35,536 nucleotides of DNA, from NCBI RefSeq assembly GCF_001399675.1, contig NZ_LJCO01000097.1, positions 1 to 35,536 on the forward strand. The letters are read 5' to 3'. Within the stretch, counting starts at the first letter, position 1; each line of letters opens with the position of its first letter. Below, in pieces: positions 1 through 7,831 of this stretch. Origin of the DNA: Paenalicyclobacillus ferrooxydans (GTDB lineage Bacteria > Bacillota > Bacilli > Alicyclobacillales > Alicyclobacillaceae). Below the pieces are notes generated by a model. It had not been told where the DNA came from. It saw only the letters and a program-made list of their open reading frames with translations, and did not search any database. The position numbers and the translations under genes were made by a program.

Positions 1-347
1 TCTTGTCTGTAGAAGCCATCGACGTGCCTCCTCTACTATTTGCTCGTCACCTTTAGTAGATTGCACTCGATGGCTTTCTCGTCAAGATCCAGCCTTGGAA
101 TTTACACCACTACATGAGACTCTAACTTGCCTTCCCTAAGCTTTGCATGGTTTCTCCTCCTCAACATTTCTACCGCCCCAACAACTTAAATCCATCCAAC
201 TGATACCCAACTTGTTATACGAATCCTCTGGTGAAACGGTTTTAAAAAATTCGTGTGCAGGGGAAATTTTTCTCCGATCACTGTAACCAACGATGCTGGC
301 TTCTGCGTCAGTAGGAGAAAGCAAGTGTTGTAAGTCAGGGAGGAATA
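1..347. other. Leading region with no recognised gene
   Basis: I see no recognisable gene here. A 62-codon open frame on the minus strand (136-324) matches no family I know and has no convincing ribosome site. The only clear signal is the purine-rich ribosome site at about 337-343 that serves the next gene. Confidence 0.5.
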
Positions 348-1343
348 GTGTTGAGAACTAGGTGGAGAGGTTGGCGTCTGAACTTTGCAACACGGTTACG
401 AGGAAATTCGAGAGTAGCTCAAGTCATAGGAATCGTCATTGGAATCATGGTATTGGCAGCATTATTTTCTTACGCCGCACACGCTCCGCGCTCCGGTGGC
501 ATTGCGGCATCTTCAAGCCAATCTTCCAGCACATCTATGTCGGCTGGCACAACGACTTCAGCGACATCGGGTGCCACAGAGGCGAGTGGCAGTGCCGCTG
601 CGGATTCCAGTGCTTCATACGCTGCACCGTCTGTCGCCCCATCGACCAAGTTTGCAGTCCCCACGAGGGCTTCAGGTCGTCTTGTAATCAAAACAGCGAA
701 TATCGATCTTTCGTCCGCGCATCTCAGTGACACGGCAAACGCCATTACCCAGATAACCTCTGCTACCGGGGGCTATGTTCAGTCCATCCAGTCATCTACT
801 CCAAGCCAAGGCCAAGATTTTGAAAGTATGACTGTGAGGGTGCCGGAGCGTCAGTTTCAAGGTGTCATCATCAAGATCCAGTCACTTGGCACGGTGCGCT
901 CGGTTACACAGTCAGGACAAGATGTCACGTCCAATCACAATAACCTGCAGGCGCAGATTTCGGAACTTCAGAGTGAAGCTAAGGCCTACACCGAGTTGTT
1001 TGGTAAAGCTGCAAAAATGTCTGACATGCTCCAAATTCAACAGGCTCTGTCTCAAGTTAACAGTCAGGTCTCAAACCTAAACCAGCAACTGCACCAGTTA
1101 GACGGCAGTGTTCAATATGCCACAATCAATGTGTCTCTGTACCCTTCCGCCACAGTAATACCCAAGACACCTCAGCCATTTTGGATGGCAGCAGTAAATT
1201 CTTTCCACTTCATGATGCGTGTCGGATTTGATTTGCTGAGTGCTCTTGCATGGCTTTTGCCGTGGGTAGTCCCGGTTGGAGTGATTTGGTTCATCGTGCA
1301 CCTGATTCGACGCAACAACCACCAAAAAGCACAACTCAAGTAA
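348..1343 (+). CDS. DUF4349 domain-containing membrane-anchored protein
   Basis: The GTG start at 348 follows an agggagg ribosome site at the right distance. The 331-residue product has an N-terminal membrane segment (about residues 24-45), then a Ser/Thr/Ala-rich linker (about 48-105) typical of an extracytoplasmic spacer. A DUF4349 domain follows (about 108-267), with a beta-rich start, a coiled-coil middle (about 195-250, rich in Gln, Leu and Ser) and a closing beta strand. A second membrane helix lies near the end (about 290-318) with a basic cytoplasmic tail. Many DUF4349 proteins are lipoproteins or membrane proteins of unknown biochemical role; some neighbours of the family act in envelope stress. 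The gene stands alone and ends just before an inverted repeat. The family call is firm, the function is unknown. Confidence 0.85.
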   Translation: MLRTRWRGWRLNFATRLRGNSRVAQVIGIVIGIMVLAALFSYAAHAPRSGGIAASSSQSSSTSMSAGTTTSATSGATEASGSAAADSSASYAAPSVAPSTKFAVPTRASGRLVIKTANIDLSSAHLSDTANAITQITSATGGYVQSIQSSTPSQGQDFESMTVRVPERQFQGVIIKIQSLGTVRSVTQSGQDVTSNHNNLQAQISELQSEAKAYTELFGKAAKMSDMLQIQQALSQVNSQVSNLNQQLHQLDGSVQYATINVSLYPSATVIPKTPQPFWMAAVNSFHFMMRVGFDLLSALAWLLPWVVPVGVIWFIVHLIRRNNHQKAQLK

Positions 1344-1361
1344 GCCTTCTCTTAAAACACA

Positions 1362-1393
1362 GGCCTGGGGCTTTAACAGATATGCCCCAGGCC
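1362..1393. terminator. Inverted repeat between convergent genes, likely bidirectional terminator
   Basis: A perfect 10-bp GC-rich inverted repeat (GGCCTGGGGC / GCCCCAGGCC) with a 12-nt loop lies 18 nt after the DUF4349 stop. The minus-strand exit is T-rich (TGTGTTTT), so it may also stop leftward transcripts from the YciI side. Confidence 0.65.
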
Positions 1394-1412
1394 GTTGCTC
1401 TTCAACCATGTT

Positions 1413-1523
1413 TTACAGTGCCGTGATGATGCCGTCGCCCGCGAGAATGGTTTGTCCCGTCATGTATATATTGGCGGATGACCACAGCATCGTAACGAGT
1501 CTCTCTACTTCGGCCTACTCACC
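1413..1523 (-). pseudogene. C-terminal remnant of a short-chain dehydrogenase/reductase
   Basis: Reading the minus strand up to a TAA at 1413-1415 gives about 33 residues that follow the end of an SDR: a helix with ERLVTML, then YMTGQTIL, a Gly-Asp-Gly turn and a hydrophobic end. This is the canonical YxTGQ-x-DGG region that closes the SDR fold. An in-frame TAG at 1515-1517 and loss of similarity upstream show that the rest of the gene is missing. It lies just downstream of the YciI gene on the same strand, so it was probably the last gene of that operon before a deletion. The family assignment rests on this short motif only. Confidence 0.7.
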
Positions 1524-1540
1524 GCAGCGCCCCGCCCAAG

Positions 1541-1813
1541 TTAAAAATGAAGCGGCAAGTCGAGTGTCGTCCATGCCCGTAACTCGACTGTCCGTGCACC
1601 GGACGTTACAGCTGGATCCGCATTCGCCAGTCGCTTTGCCTCGTCATCTGAATCACAGTCATAGATGACCAACCCGCCTTTTCCATCTGGGAACGGACCT
1701 GCTGCAAAGACCTTGCGCTGCTCATACAACTCGCTCACGTACTTGAGGTGTGCCGGGCGAGACGCTTGGTGTTTTTCCTGGTCAATGATGGTCAACGTCG
1801 CTAAGTATTTCAC
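1541..1813 (-). CDS. YciI family protein
   Basis: The product is 90 residues when started at the GTG at 1813, which has an aaggagg ribosome site six bases upstream; a longer open frame exists but lacks such a site. The sequence follows the YciI-like ferredoxin fold: an opening beta strand, a conserved His (about residue 22), an AAGPFPDGKGG turn (about 38-48) and a DP pair near residue 67. The His and Asp form the proposed active site of the family. Members are small putative enzymes, often beside oxidoreductases, and their substrates are mostly unknown. The start overlaps the stop of a decayed cupin frame by four bases, which suggests translational coupling in the ancestral operon. The gene itself looks intact, although both neighbours are broken. 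Confidence 0.82.
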   Translation of the reverse strand: MKYLATLTIIDQEKHQASRPAHLKYVSELYEQRKVFAAGPFPDGKGGLVIYDCDSDDEAKRLANADPAVTSGARTVELRAWTTLDLPLHF

Positions 1814-1896
1814 ATTCCCGCCTCCTTTTGCTTGTCCATCAGTTCCTTGAACGCTTCGCACGGCGGCGAAAAGACATCGATACAGACGCAGCCTTC
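1810..1896 (-). pseudogene. C-terminal remnant of a second cupin gene
   Basis: On the minus strand, a frame ending in TGA at 1810-1812 encodes CIDVFSPP followed by a charged helix. This is the same tail motif as the intact cupin of this window (LDIFSPP, then a Lys/Glu-rich helix). The sequence above about 1897 no longer follows a cupin in any single frame, and only about 45 nt separate the remnant from the ilvE stop. I read it as the end of a partly deleted cupin gene lying between ilvE and the YciI gene. Confidence 0.65.
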
Positions 1897-1940
1897 TGCA
1901 GTAGCAGTGTTGGCTTTGGACGAGTCTGCCACTGCCCCGC

Positions 1941-2909
1941 TTAGGCGTAGACGGGCGTCACCCAGTCCGCATACCTCTCATCCATACCGCGCACAGCCCG
2001 GTAATACAGTTCCTGCAGTTGTCTAGTGATGGGGCCGGTCTCCCCGGTACCGACCTGACGGCGATCGACTGAGGTAATCGATGCAATCTGTGCCCCCGTG
2101 CCAGCCAAGAAGATCTCATCTGCGATGTACAGCTCCGTGCGGTCAATCGGACGCACATCATAGGCAATTCCAAGGTCTTTCGCAAGCTGAATCACAGCTC
2201 GACGCGTGACCCCTTCAAGGATGTCTGAAGTGACCGGTGTTGTTATCAAGACATTGTCTCGTACCATGAAAAAATTAGAAGAGCTCGCTTCGGAAAGTTG
2301 TCCGTCGACTGAGAGCATCAGTGCCTCATCGTACCCATCTGCTGTTGCGGCATCGTTTGCCAGTGCGGCGTTGATGTACGCCCCAGTCACTTTCGCGCGG
2401 GAAGGAATGATATTATCTGCGATCCGTTGCCAATTTGACACCACAGCAGACAGGCCCTCTGTCTTCACATAGTCACCCATTGCGACCGTAAAGATTGCGA
2501 CCTCATCCCGTAAACCTGAAAGGGTAACTTTGATGACACGGGCTGCTTTAAAGGCTAGTGGTCGGATGTATACATCCTCTCGATAATTGTTCTTTTCAAG
2601 GATCTGTTTGGTGTACGCAAGCAGCTCTTCTGCCGTATATGGGCAAGTAATCTTCAAAATGCGGCAAGAGTTTACAAAGCGTTTGTAGTGTTCGAGGCCT
2701 TTCAAAATGTAAAGCTGCTCTGTTTCCCCATTCCAGTAGGCCCGAATACCCTCGAAACAACCTGTCCCATAGTTAAGCGCGTGTGTGGAGATGTTTACAT
2801 TCGCGTCCTCAAGCGGCATGATCTGGCCTTGAAAAAAACAATAGCCACCTTGAATCTCCTGTTTTGGTGACGGACCCTGTGCTGAATTTTTGGGGTTTGT
2901 CTCGCTCAT
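1941..2909 (-). CDS. ilvE: Branched-chain amino acid aminotransferase
   Basis: The 322-residue protein is a fold-type IV PLP aminotransferase. It transfers amino groups between glutamate and the 2-oxo acids of valine, leucine and isoleucine in the cytoplasm. Visible family marks are the HALNYGTGCFEGIRAYW block (about residues 43-59), the PLP lysine in AKVTGAY (Lys173), the GYDEALML strand (about 192-199) and the SEASSSNFF segment with Glu207 near the PLP pyridine nitrogen. Length is close to the usual 300-340. The N-terminal 20 residues are an unconserved extension. The start codon overlaps the stop of the upstream cupin gene (ATGA), so the two are probably translated together. In this genus it would also supply branched 2-oxo acids as starters for iso and anteiso fatty acids; that link is inferred. 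Confidence 0.93.
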   Translation of the reverse strand: MSETNPKNSAQGPSPKQEIQGGYCFFQGQIMPLEDANVNISTHALNYGTGCFEGIRAYWNGETEQLYILKGLEHYKRFVNSCRILKITCPYTAEELLAYTKQILEKNNYREDVYIRPLAFKAARVIKVTLSGLRDEVAIFTVAMGDYVKTEGLSAVVSNWQRIADNIIPSRAKVTGAYINAALANDAATADGYDEALMLSVDGQLSEASSSNFFMVRDNVLITTPVTSDILEGVTRRAVIQLAKDLGIAYDVRPIDRTELYIADEIFLAGTGAQIASITSVDRRQVGTGETGPITRQLQELYYRAVRGMDERYADWVTPVYA

Positions 2910-3370
2910 TCCTGGTCATCTTCTTTCTCTGCTTGTTTTTTCAGTGCTTCATCCATCATCACACGGTACCCGCTGCGGGGTGGCGAGAATATATCAAGAG
3001 CCAAGCAGGGCTTGTCATAAGTTCTCGCACCATGAGGTACACCTGGCGGAACGATGTAGACATCTCCCTTGCGGATCATTCGTTTCTCTCCGTTGAGCTC
3101 AAACTCGTACTCGCCCTCAATCATCGTCCCAATCTGTTCTTCGGGATGTGAGTGAACCGGAGCAACACTGTTCGGCTCCATGTGGACAAAACTCAAGAGA
3201 ATTTTCTCCCCGAATACAGGTTTCAAGCCGAGCCCTTCCACCACATCAAGTAATGGTACGTCTTTAATGTTCAGAAACTGCGGCTGAAAATCCCCCTGAA
3301 CTTCCACCACATTTTCGCCAATCTTGAAGTATCCGCCTGTACCTTCTGCCTTATTTTCTTCGTCAGCCAT
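2906..3370 (-). CDS. Cupin domain protein
   Basis: The 154-residue protein is a single-domain cupin. The ATG at 3370 has an aggaggt ribosome site; an upstream in-frame extension has none. The conserved first cupin motif is visible (PVHSHPEEQIGTMIEGEYEF), with two His and a Glu that would bind a metal. The second motif follows (GDVYIVPPGVPHG), with the third His. Small cupins of this type are metal-binding and may be dioxygenases, isomerases or sensors, and the sequence does not decide between them. It is the first gene of the leftward cupin-ilvE unit and overlaps ilvE by four bases. A broken paralogue lies on the other side of ilvE. Confidence 0.88.
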   Translation of the reverse strand: MADEENKAEGTGGYFKIGENVVEVQGDFQPQFLNIKDVPLLDVVEGLGLKPVFGEKILLSFVHMEPNSVAPVHSHPEEQIGTMIEGEYEFELNGEKRMIRKGDVYIVPPGVPHGARTYDKPCLALDIFSPPRSGYRVMMDEALKKQAEKEDDQE

Positions 3371-3661
3371 GCGATTACCTCCTATTTGTGTGATCGGCCA
3401 TGCAGTCCGACGCGCGCTCTCAACACCAATAGCATGCGGGAACCCACGGTTAACCCCCATCGCCACGCGTGTACGGACAGCACTCTGTCTATGTACACGA
3501 TGAAGTTGCCGATGCCTGTTTCAAACTGGGCTGTAGCTCCCCCAGTTCACTCTTGTATTGTATATTGAATTCTAATTGACATGTTAGACTTTTCTCACTT
3601 CATCAAACCACCAATGGTTGAATCTAAAGAAGGCCCTCGATGCATCGTATTGCCTCTTCGC

Positions 3662-3886
3662 TCAAGGTTGTTTCGTTTTACGAAAGTCTTTCCGGTACAT
3701 ACGAGCGAAGGCAAGGGGTGTGCCCACGGTGATGACACCTGACACAAGCAGTACTCCGCCGACAATCCCCTTCACCACACCGCCGCTCGTCAAACTTTGG
3801 TAGACAAGGTTCATGCCGATGATGCCCACAAATGACAGGACGAGGGCGAGCCAGATGGGCGGCATCAAGATAGAACGGTTTTTCAA
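3662..3886 (-). CDS. Small two-helix membrane protein of the cytochrome b cluster
   Basis: The product is 74 residues with two membrane helices (about 9-28 and 37-58) and a basic end. The start is a TTG at 3886, with an aaaggaggg ribosome site eight bases upstream; it overlaps the stop of the preceding gene. I do not recognise a named family. Overlap and orientation place it as the last gene of the b6-type cytochrome cluster, so it is probably a small accessory subunit or assembly protein. That role is inferred from position alone. Confidence 0.75.
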   Translation of the reverse strand: MKNRSILMPPIWLALVLSFVGIIGMNLVYQSLTSGGVVKGIVGGVLLVSGVITVGTPLAFARMYRKDFRKTKQP

Positions 3887-4848
3887 TGTTTGTTCCCTCC
3901 TTTGCGGGTCTCTTGGTAGTAACTGCGCCAGATCAACCGGTAGACGCCCAGCATTCTTGGTATCGATCGCAGCCCTGGAATAAACGGGACCAAGATGAGA
4001 ACGAATGTCACTAAGAAAACGGTCAAAACGACTAGTAAGTCCGCTGCGCTCGAGTTGTTAAACGGCGGAATCTGATAGAGGAGGGTATAGTACCAGAGCC
4101 AAACGGCACCAGGGTAGTTCCCCGTCTCCTTGATAATCCCCCACTCGTCGCCAGTCATATCAAGCTTATCCGCGTACAGGGCATCTGGCTGACCTTGCAA
4201 CAACAACAGCGACGTCGTTCGATCTGTTGACGGCATTGGCCCCCCTGCCCCGTCAATGGCAGATTCCAAAAGTCCGCTGTTCGCCAACGACAAGTAGGCG
4301 TCCATCAGTTGTGGAAGCGGTCCGTACTGGGACGGATTGCCCGGCCACTGAATACTCGTTGACGTAACCACTGCTTTTTGCAATTGCTTCGACGCTGCGC
4401 CTGTCCAAGCTGTCTGCTGTTTCGCAGAGGCGTTGTTCCAAGCTTCGATGGATTGCTTCAAGACAGGGTCAATGGGCAGGATCTTCTCAAGTGGAGCAAT
4501 GACCTCTTCTTGTGCAGGGTTCATCGGCAACTGTACCCCGGCCCACGATTGCGGAGAGAAGAACCCCAAACTTTGTGCCGCACCAGGTGTATTGGTGTAG
4601 GGAGGGCCGTACGTTGAAATCGGGTCTTGCTTTGACAGGTCATCCAGCGCCGTCTGCACCAGCAAGGAAGGTGCTTGCTGCGATACTTGCTTGGCTGTCA
4701 GAGGTGGAACGTCGGGTGTTGAGAACACCACAGCCAAAATAATGACAAGTACACCAATAATGCCGAGAGCAACCAGCATCTCTCGAACGAGATCGTACGG
4801 CTTCTGTGGATATCGGTCATTGGCGTAGTCACGAACGGGGTGATTCAT
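3883..4848 (-). CDS. Membrane partner of cytochrome b, possibly a divergent subunit IV
   Basis: The product is 321 residues from the ATG at 4848, which has a ggaaggag ribosome site; an ATG seven codons upstream lacks one. It has one membrane helix near the N-terminus (about 23-43), a hydrophilic domain of about 220 residues rich in Gln, Ser and Pro, and a second helix (about 265-288) followed by PFIPGLRSIPR and a basic IWRSYY tail. The helix ending in TPDVPPL and the WYYTLLYQIPP segment before the last helix resemble the start and the Qo-side part of cytochrome b6f subunit IV, with a large extracytoplasmic insertion between. I see no Cys pairs, heme c motif or Rieske motif. Its start overlaps the cytochrome b gene by 20 nt. 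The subunit IV reading is an inference. Confidence 0.7.
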   Translation of the reverse strand: MNHPVRDYANDRYPQKPYDLVREMLVALGIIGVLVIILAVVFSTPDVPPLTAKQVSQQAPSLLVQTALDDLSKQDPISTYGPPYTNTPGAAQSLGFFSPQSWAGVQLPMNPAQEEVIAPLEKILPIDPVLKQSIEAWNNASAKQQTAWTGAASKQLQKAVVTSTSIQWPGNPSQYGPLPQLMDAYLSLANSGLLESAIDGAGGPMPSTDRTTSLLLLQGQPDALYADKLDMTGDEWGIIKETGNYPGAVWLWYYTLLYQIPPFNNSSAADLLVVLTVFLVTFVLILVPFIPGLRSIPRMLGVYRLIWRSYYQETRKGGNKH

Positions 4849-5458
4849 TCGGGCCAGCTCCTTCCTCATTGGGGAGCGGTTCTACAACCCCGTGCTTGCG
4901 AACAAGCAGAATGTGAAACGCCAAAAAGAAGACGAGAACCAGCGGAATGACAAAGATATGCAACCCATACATCTGACCGAAATTCAAGAGATTAAAGAAA
5001 CCGCCAACCCCGGTCGCGTTAATCGCATCCTTCCCCTGCACCCCAATCCACTGGGAGTCGAAGTTGTTTTGCGACAGATACCCGGTCAGCCCGGCAACAA
5101 TCGATACCAAGAACAGGACCCAACCGCCAATCCAAGTCCAGTGTCGCCCCCCGCGCCACGCAGCCATCATAAACTGGGCCCAAAGGTGCAACACCATAAA
5201 GAAAAAAAACGCCTGCACAGACCAAAAGTGCATACTGTTGAAAAAATGCCCGACAGGCGAAACATGCCACCACTGTGGTCCAAAAATGGCCAGAACGGTA
5301 CCTGTGACAATCAACCAGACGAATGACCCAAGCGTCAGGATGCCAAACATGTACACATAAGAATTAACGTAGATCGGAAGCGTATCGGGTAAGAGATGGT
5401 CCATCGGAACGTTGTTCTCAATCCAGTCTCGCATGGTTCGAGTCAAGTTTTTACTCAT
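4829..5458 (-). CDS. Cytochrome b6-type quinol oxidoreductase subunit
   Basis: This is a 209-residue membrane protein with four main helices, the size of cytochrome b6 rather than full-length cytochrome b. Two pairs of heme-ligating histidines are visible: His77 and His91 in helix B, and His167 and His182 in helix D. The spacings of 14 and 15 match cytochrome b6 rather than bc1-type b. It would carry two b hemes and oxidise menaquinol at the outer face of the membrane. It is preceded by a 50-residue gene whose stop overlaps its start (ATGA), and it overlaps the next gene. No Rieske or cytochrome c gene is seen nearby, so the electron acceptor must be encoded elsewhere, or the complex differs from classical b6f. 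Confidence 0.9.
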   Translation of the reverse strand: MSKNLTRTMRDWIENNVPMDHLLPDTLPIYVNSYVYMFGILTLGSFVWLIVTGTVLAIFGPQWWHVSPVGHFFNSMHFWSVQAFFFFMVLHLWAQFMMAAWRGGRHWTWIGGWVLFLVSIVAGLTGYLSQNNFDSQWIGVQGKDAINATGVGGFFNLLNFGQMYGLHIFVIPLVLVFFLAFHILLVRKHGVVEPLPNEEGAGPNESPRS

Positions 5459-5607
5459 TTATCTCGACCTCCCGGGAATGGGATGACAAGAGCAAGGACA
5501 AAAACAATGACCATCAAGGCAACGACAATTAAATCCGCTGCCGATAGGTTCAGCCAGTCAAAATGCCATGCCCATCCGGCATGAATAGGAGGTTGCAGCT
5601 GATTCAC
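5455..5607 (-). CDS. 50-residue single-helix protein at the head of the cytochrome b cluster
   Basis: A GTG at 5607 with an aaaggaga ribosome site opens a 50-codon frame whose TGA overlaps the cytochrome b ATG (ATGA). The protein has an aromatic, tryptophan-rich first third (GWAWHFDWL) and one membrane helix (about 24-42, ending in PFPGG). The good ribosome site and the four-base overlap make it very likely real. It may be a small structural subunit of the b6-type complex. I recognise no family. Confidence 0.8.
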   Translation of the reverse strand: MNQLQPPIHAGWAWHFDWLNLSAADLIVVALMVIVFVLALVIPFPGGRDK

Positions 5608-6031
5608 GCGGTTCTCTCCTTTCAAACTGTCAGAAAGTCAACCCAGAAAATAGAATGAAGAGTTAAATCACACGTCTAGGAGTGGAGTTCTCAGATGGAG
5701 AGATGAGCATGTGCGAAACCGACACAATAGGTTTTGGTATCGTGGGAACAATGCGTTAGGTCTCTTTGACATGTCAGCTGATGATTTCGTGGGAGCTGTC
5801 ACAAGCGGAATAGAGCACGGTATTATGGAACCTGGCCTGGCAATAAGTCGCTCTGACAGACTTATCGCCAGAATTTCAGCCTTGGCAGGCGTTGACTAGC
5901 AAACACGATAATTGTCGTAACCAATTGATATTGGTAAGTTACTGTCGTTATACCAGTTATTATAATGGGAAGTTCACAAAAACGCGAGGATTATACGAAC
6001 TATTTTAAAACTTTCGCCGAACTAGGAAGCG
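5608..6031. other. 424-nt intergenic region with no firm gene
   Basis: The region separates the cytochrome b cluster from the end of the symporter gene and should hold the promoter of the former, which I could not place with confidence. A plus-strand open frame of about 43 codons (5771-5899) has gene-like codons but no ribosome site. A different frame just before it spells a GFGIVGT-like Rossmann motif, so a decayed gene is possible. A TATAAT lies at 5961-5966 on the plus strand with no gene to serve. Confidence 0.4.
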
Positions 6032-7639
6032 CTATGCATTTACTGCAACGTTCGTTTGCTCCACTTGACCGACCGACTCCTCCCCGGTCTGCGTCAACAT
6101 CATGATCGCAAAGAACCAGAACAAAATCCCTAGGAAGAGGTCTGCCCCAAACAGCGATTGAAGCGAAACGTGTTTCAGGAAAACACTGAGTGCAAAGAAC
6201 ACGGTACCGACTATGGCAAACCCGATACCTAACCATCTCTTTATACGCTCCTGACTCAATCGAATGTTGCCGCGGTTCTCGAGTAGTGTTCCTGCAATAA
6301 TGACCAACATGGAGATACCGGTACCCACCCACATTGGGTTTATGTCGAGGGCAAACCGGGTCGCGGAAAAGTCTGTCACGGCATTCCAGCCAAGCCCACT
6401 CGCAACACCAAGGATCATCGATGCAAAGACCGTTCTTTCTCGGACGGCGGGCCATAGCAAGAAGGAGATGGTGGGGCCGACAACGGCAGCATTTCTCAAG
6501 GTCAGACCAAAGACTGCCCACCACGCCAACTGACCGGGTCTGGCAAGAGCGTAGACAACGATAAAGACGCCCTGAATGAGCATCGATAAGCGCGTAAAGT
6601 TACGGACTGCCACCGCATTATGAGACAGTCCTTTACGGTTAAAGAAATCAAGGCCAAAACTCGAAGCACCGGAAAACATCAGAGGGGCACACCAGATGAG
6701 TGCTGCCGCCCAAAAGCCGAGACCAACCACAACAACAGCCCAGTGTGGTGCAACGAGTCGCAAATACACCGGAAACGCAAGTAAGCCGCTGTTCGTAAAT
6801 TCAACGTGTTCTCGTGCAGCCATTCCAAGCAGTGCAGGAACAATCGCGAAAACGAGCAGGGCTCCTGACGACAGGTAAACACCCAGTTTTCCTTTGCGAA
6901 CGTCTTTAGCGGCTGCAATCGTCTGAAATTCTGCTTGAGCGCTGACCGAATTCAAGATATTCATGCCAAACCAAACGAGAATCGTGCCAACGCCCGCCCC
7001 CATCAGTCCATGAAATTGCGATTGATGCGGTACAGGAATAGACATGACCGAGTGGTTCTTCAAACCGTAATACGCAGCTACAGCAAGGCCAAGCGTAAAT
7101 ATTGCCAGATTTGCGACCTGCACATAGGCGAGTGACCAGAGCCCACCGAGGGATACATAGATAATGACCAACACCGTCGTGGCAATCAGGACGGTAGCCA
7201 AGTTCCACCCTGCCATCACGTGCAGAAACGACGCAGCTGCCAGCACATTCTTCATGGCAAAAATCGGGAACGTAAGACCAATTACGAGGGCCGCGAAGTC
7301 GCGGGCTTTTGTGCCGTACCGACGCCCTATCAGATTTGAATTGGTCAAATAACCGATTTTACGAAAGGGACGCAACCAGATAGATGCCACCAACAATGAC
7401 GATACAATCGTTGAGATACCATACCAGATCGCGGACAAACCGGATACGTATCCGGTATCAAGTTCAACCGAGAACATCGATGCTCCCCACATGGCAGTCA
7501 TCATCAAAAAGACATTCCACACTCCGAATCGTCGCCCTCCGTCCAGAAACTGCCCCGCCGACTGCTGCTTGCGCTTGGAGTGCTGACTCAGAAGCAATAA
7601 CACCAAGGTATAACTCAATATTAATCCGAGAAACCACAC
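6032..7639 (-). CDS. Sodium:solute symporter family (SSS/SLC5) transporter
   Basis: The product is about 535 residues from the GTG at 7639, which has an aaaggag site; an upstream in-frame ATG lacks one. It is a polytopic membrane protein with about 13 helices. The N-terminal WFLGLILSY helix, the SAGQFLDGGRR loop (about 30-40) and the GASMFSVELDTGYVSGLSAIWYG helix (about 52-74) are typical of the SSS fold, which couples sodium (or proton) uptake to import of an organic solute. The substrate cannot be read from the sequence; monocarboxylate or amino-acid type members are possible. It is a single gene pointing left with no metabolic partner beside it. Confidence 0.87.
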   Translation of the reverse strand: MWFLGLILSYTLVLLLLSQHSKRKQQSAGQFLDGGRRFGVWNVFLMMTAMWGASMFSVELDTGYVSGLSAIWYGISTIVSSLLVASIWLRPFRKIGYLTNSNLIGRRYGTKARDFAALVIGLTFPIFAMKNVLAAASFLHVMAGWNLATVLIATTVLVIIYVSLGGLWSLAYVQVANLAIFTLGLAVAAYYGLKNHSVMSIPVPHQSQFHGLMGAGVGTILVWFGMNILNSVSAQAEFQTIAAAKDVRKGKLGVYLSSGALLVFAIVPALLGMAAREHVEFTNSGLLAFPVYLRLVAPHWAVVVVGLGFWAAALIWCAPLMFSGASSFGLDFFNRKGLSHNAVAVRNFTRLSMLIQGVFIVVYALARPGQLAWWAVFGLTLRNAAVVGPTISFLLWPAVRERTVFASMILGVASGLGWNAVTDFSATRFALDINPMWVGTGISMLVIIAGTLLENRGNIRLSQERIKRWLGIGFAIVGTVFFALSVFLKHVSLQSLFGADLFLGILFWFFAIMMLTQTGEESVGQVEQTNVAVNA

Positions 7640-7746
7640 TGCATTTATCTCCTTTATATACATCGGAATAATAACGTTAAGATGACTATACAATTTATAT
7701 CCGAGTTTGTAAATCGGTAAACAGAGTTTTCTGGAACAGAAGACGA

Positions 7747-7774
7747 TAAAAAGGCCGACTCATCGGGTCGGCCT
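7747..7774 (-). terminator. Rho-independent terminator of the staygreen gene
   Basis: An 8-bp GC-rich stem (AGGCCGAC / GTCGGCCT) is followed on the minus strand by TTTTT. It lies 58 nt after the stop of the leftward gene at 7832. Confidence 0.88.
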
Positions 7775-7831
7775 CATGCTTAACGCATCCTGCATCCGGT
7801 TGGTGTAGATTTGCCAATCGCGCTGTGGCGG

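Noticed and set aside
136-324. 62-codon minus-strand frame at the left edge
   Set aside because: No family resemblance and no convincing start signals; chance cannot be excluded.
5965-6105. Short plus-strand frame starting at 5965
   Set aside because: Its ATG lies inside the TATAAT box, it has no ribosome site and it runs antisense to the symporter gene.
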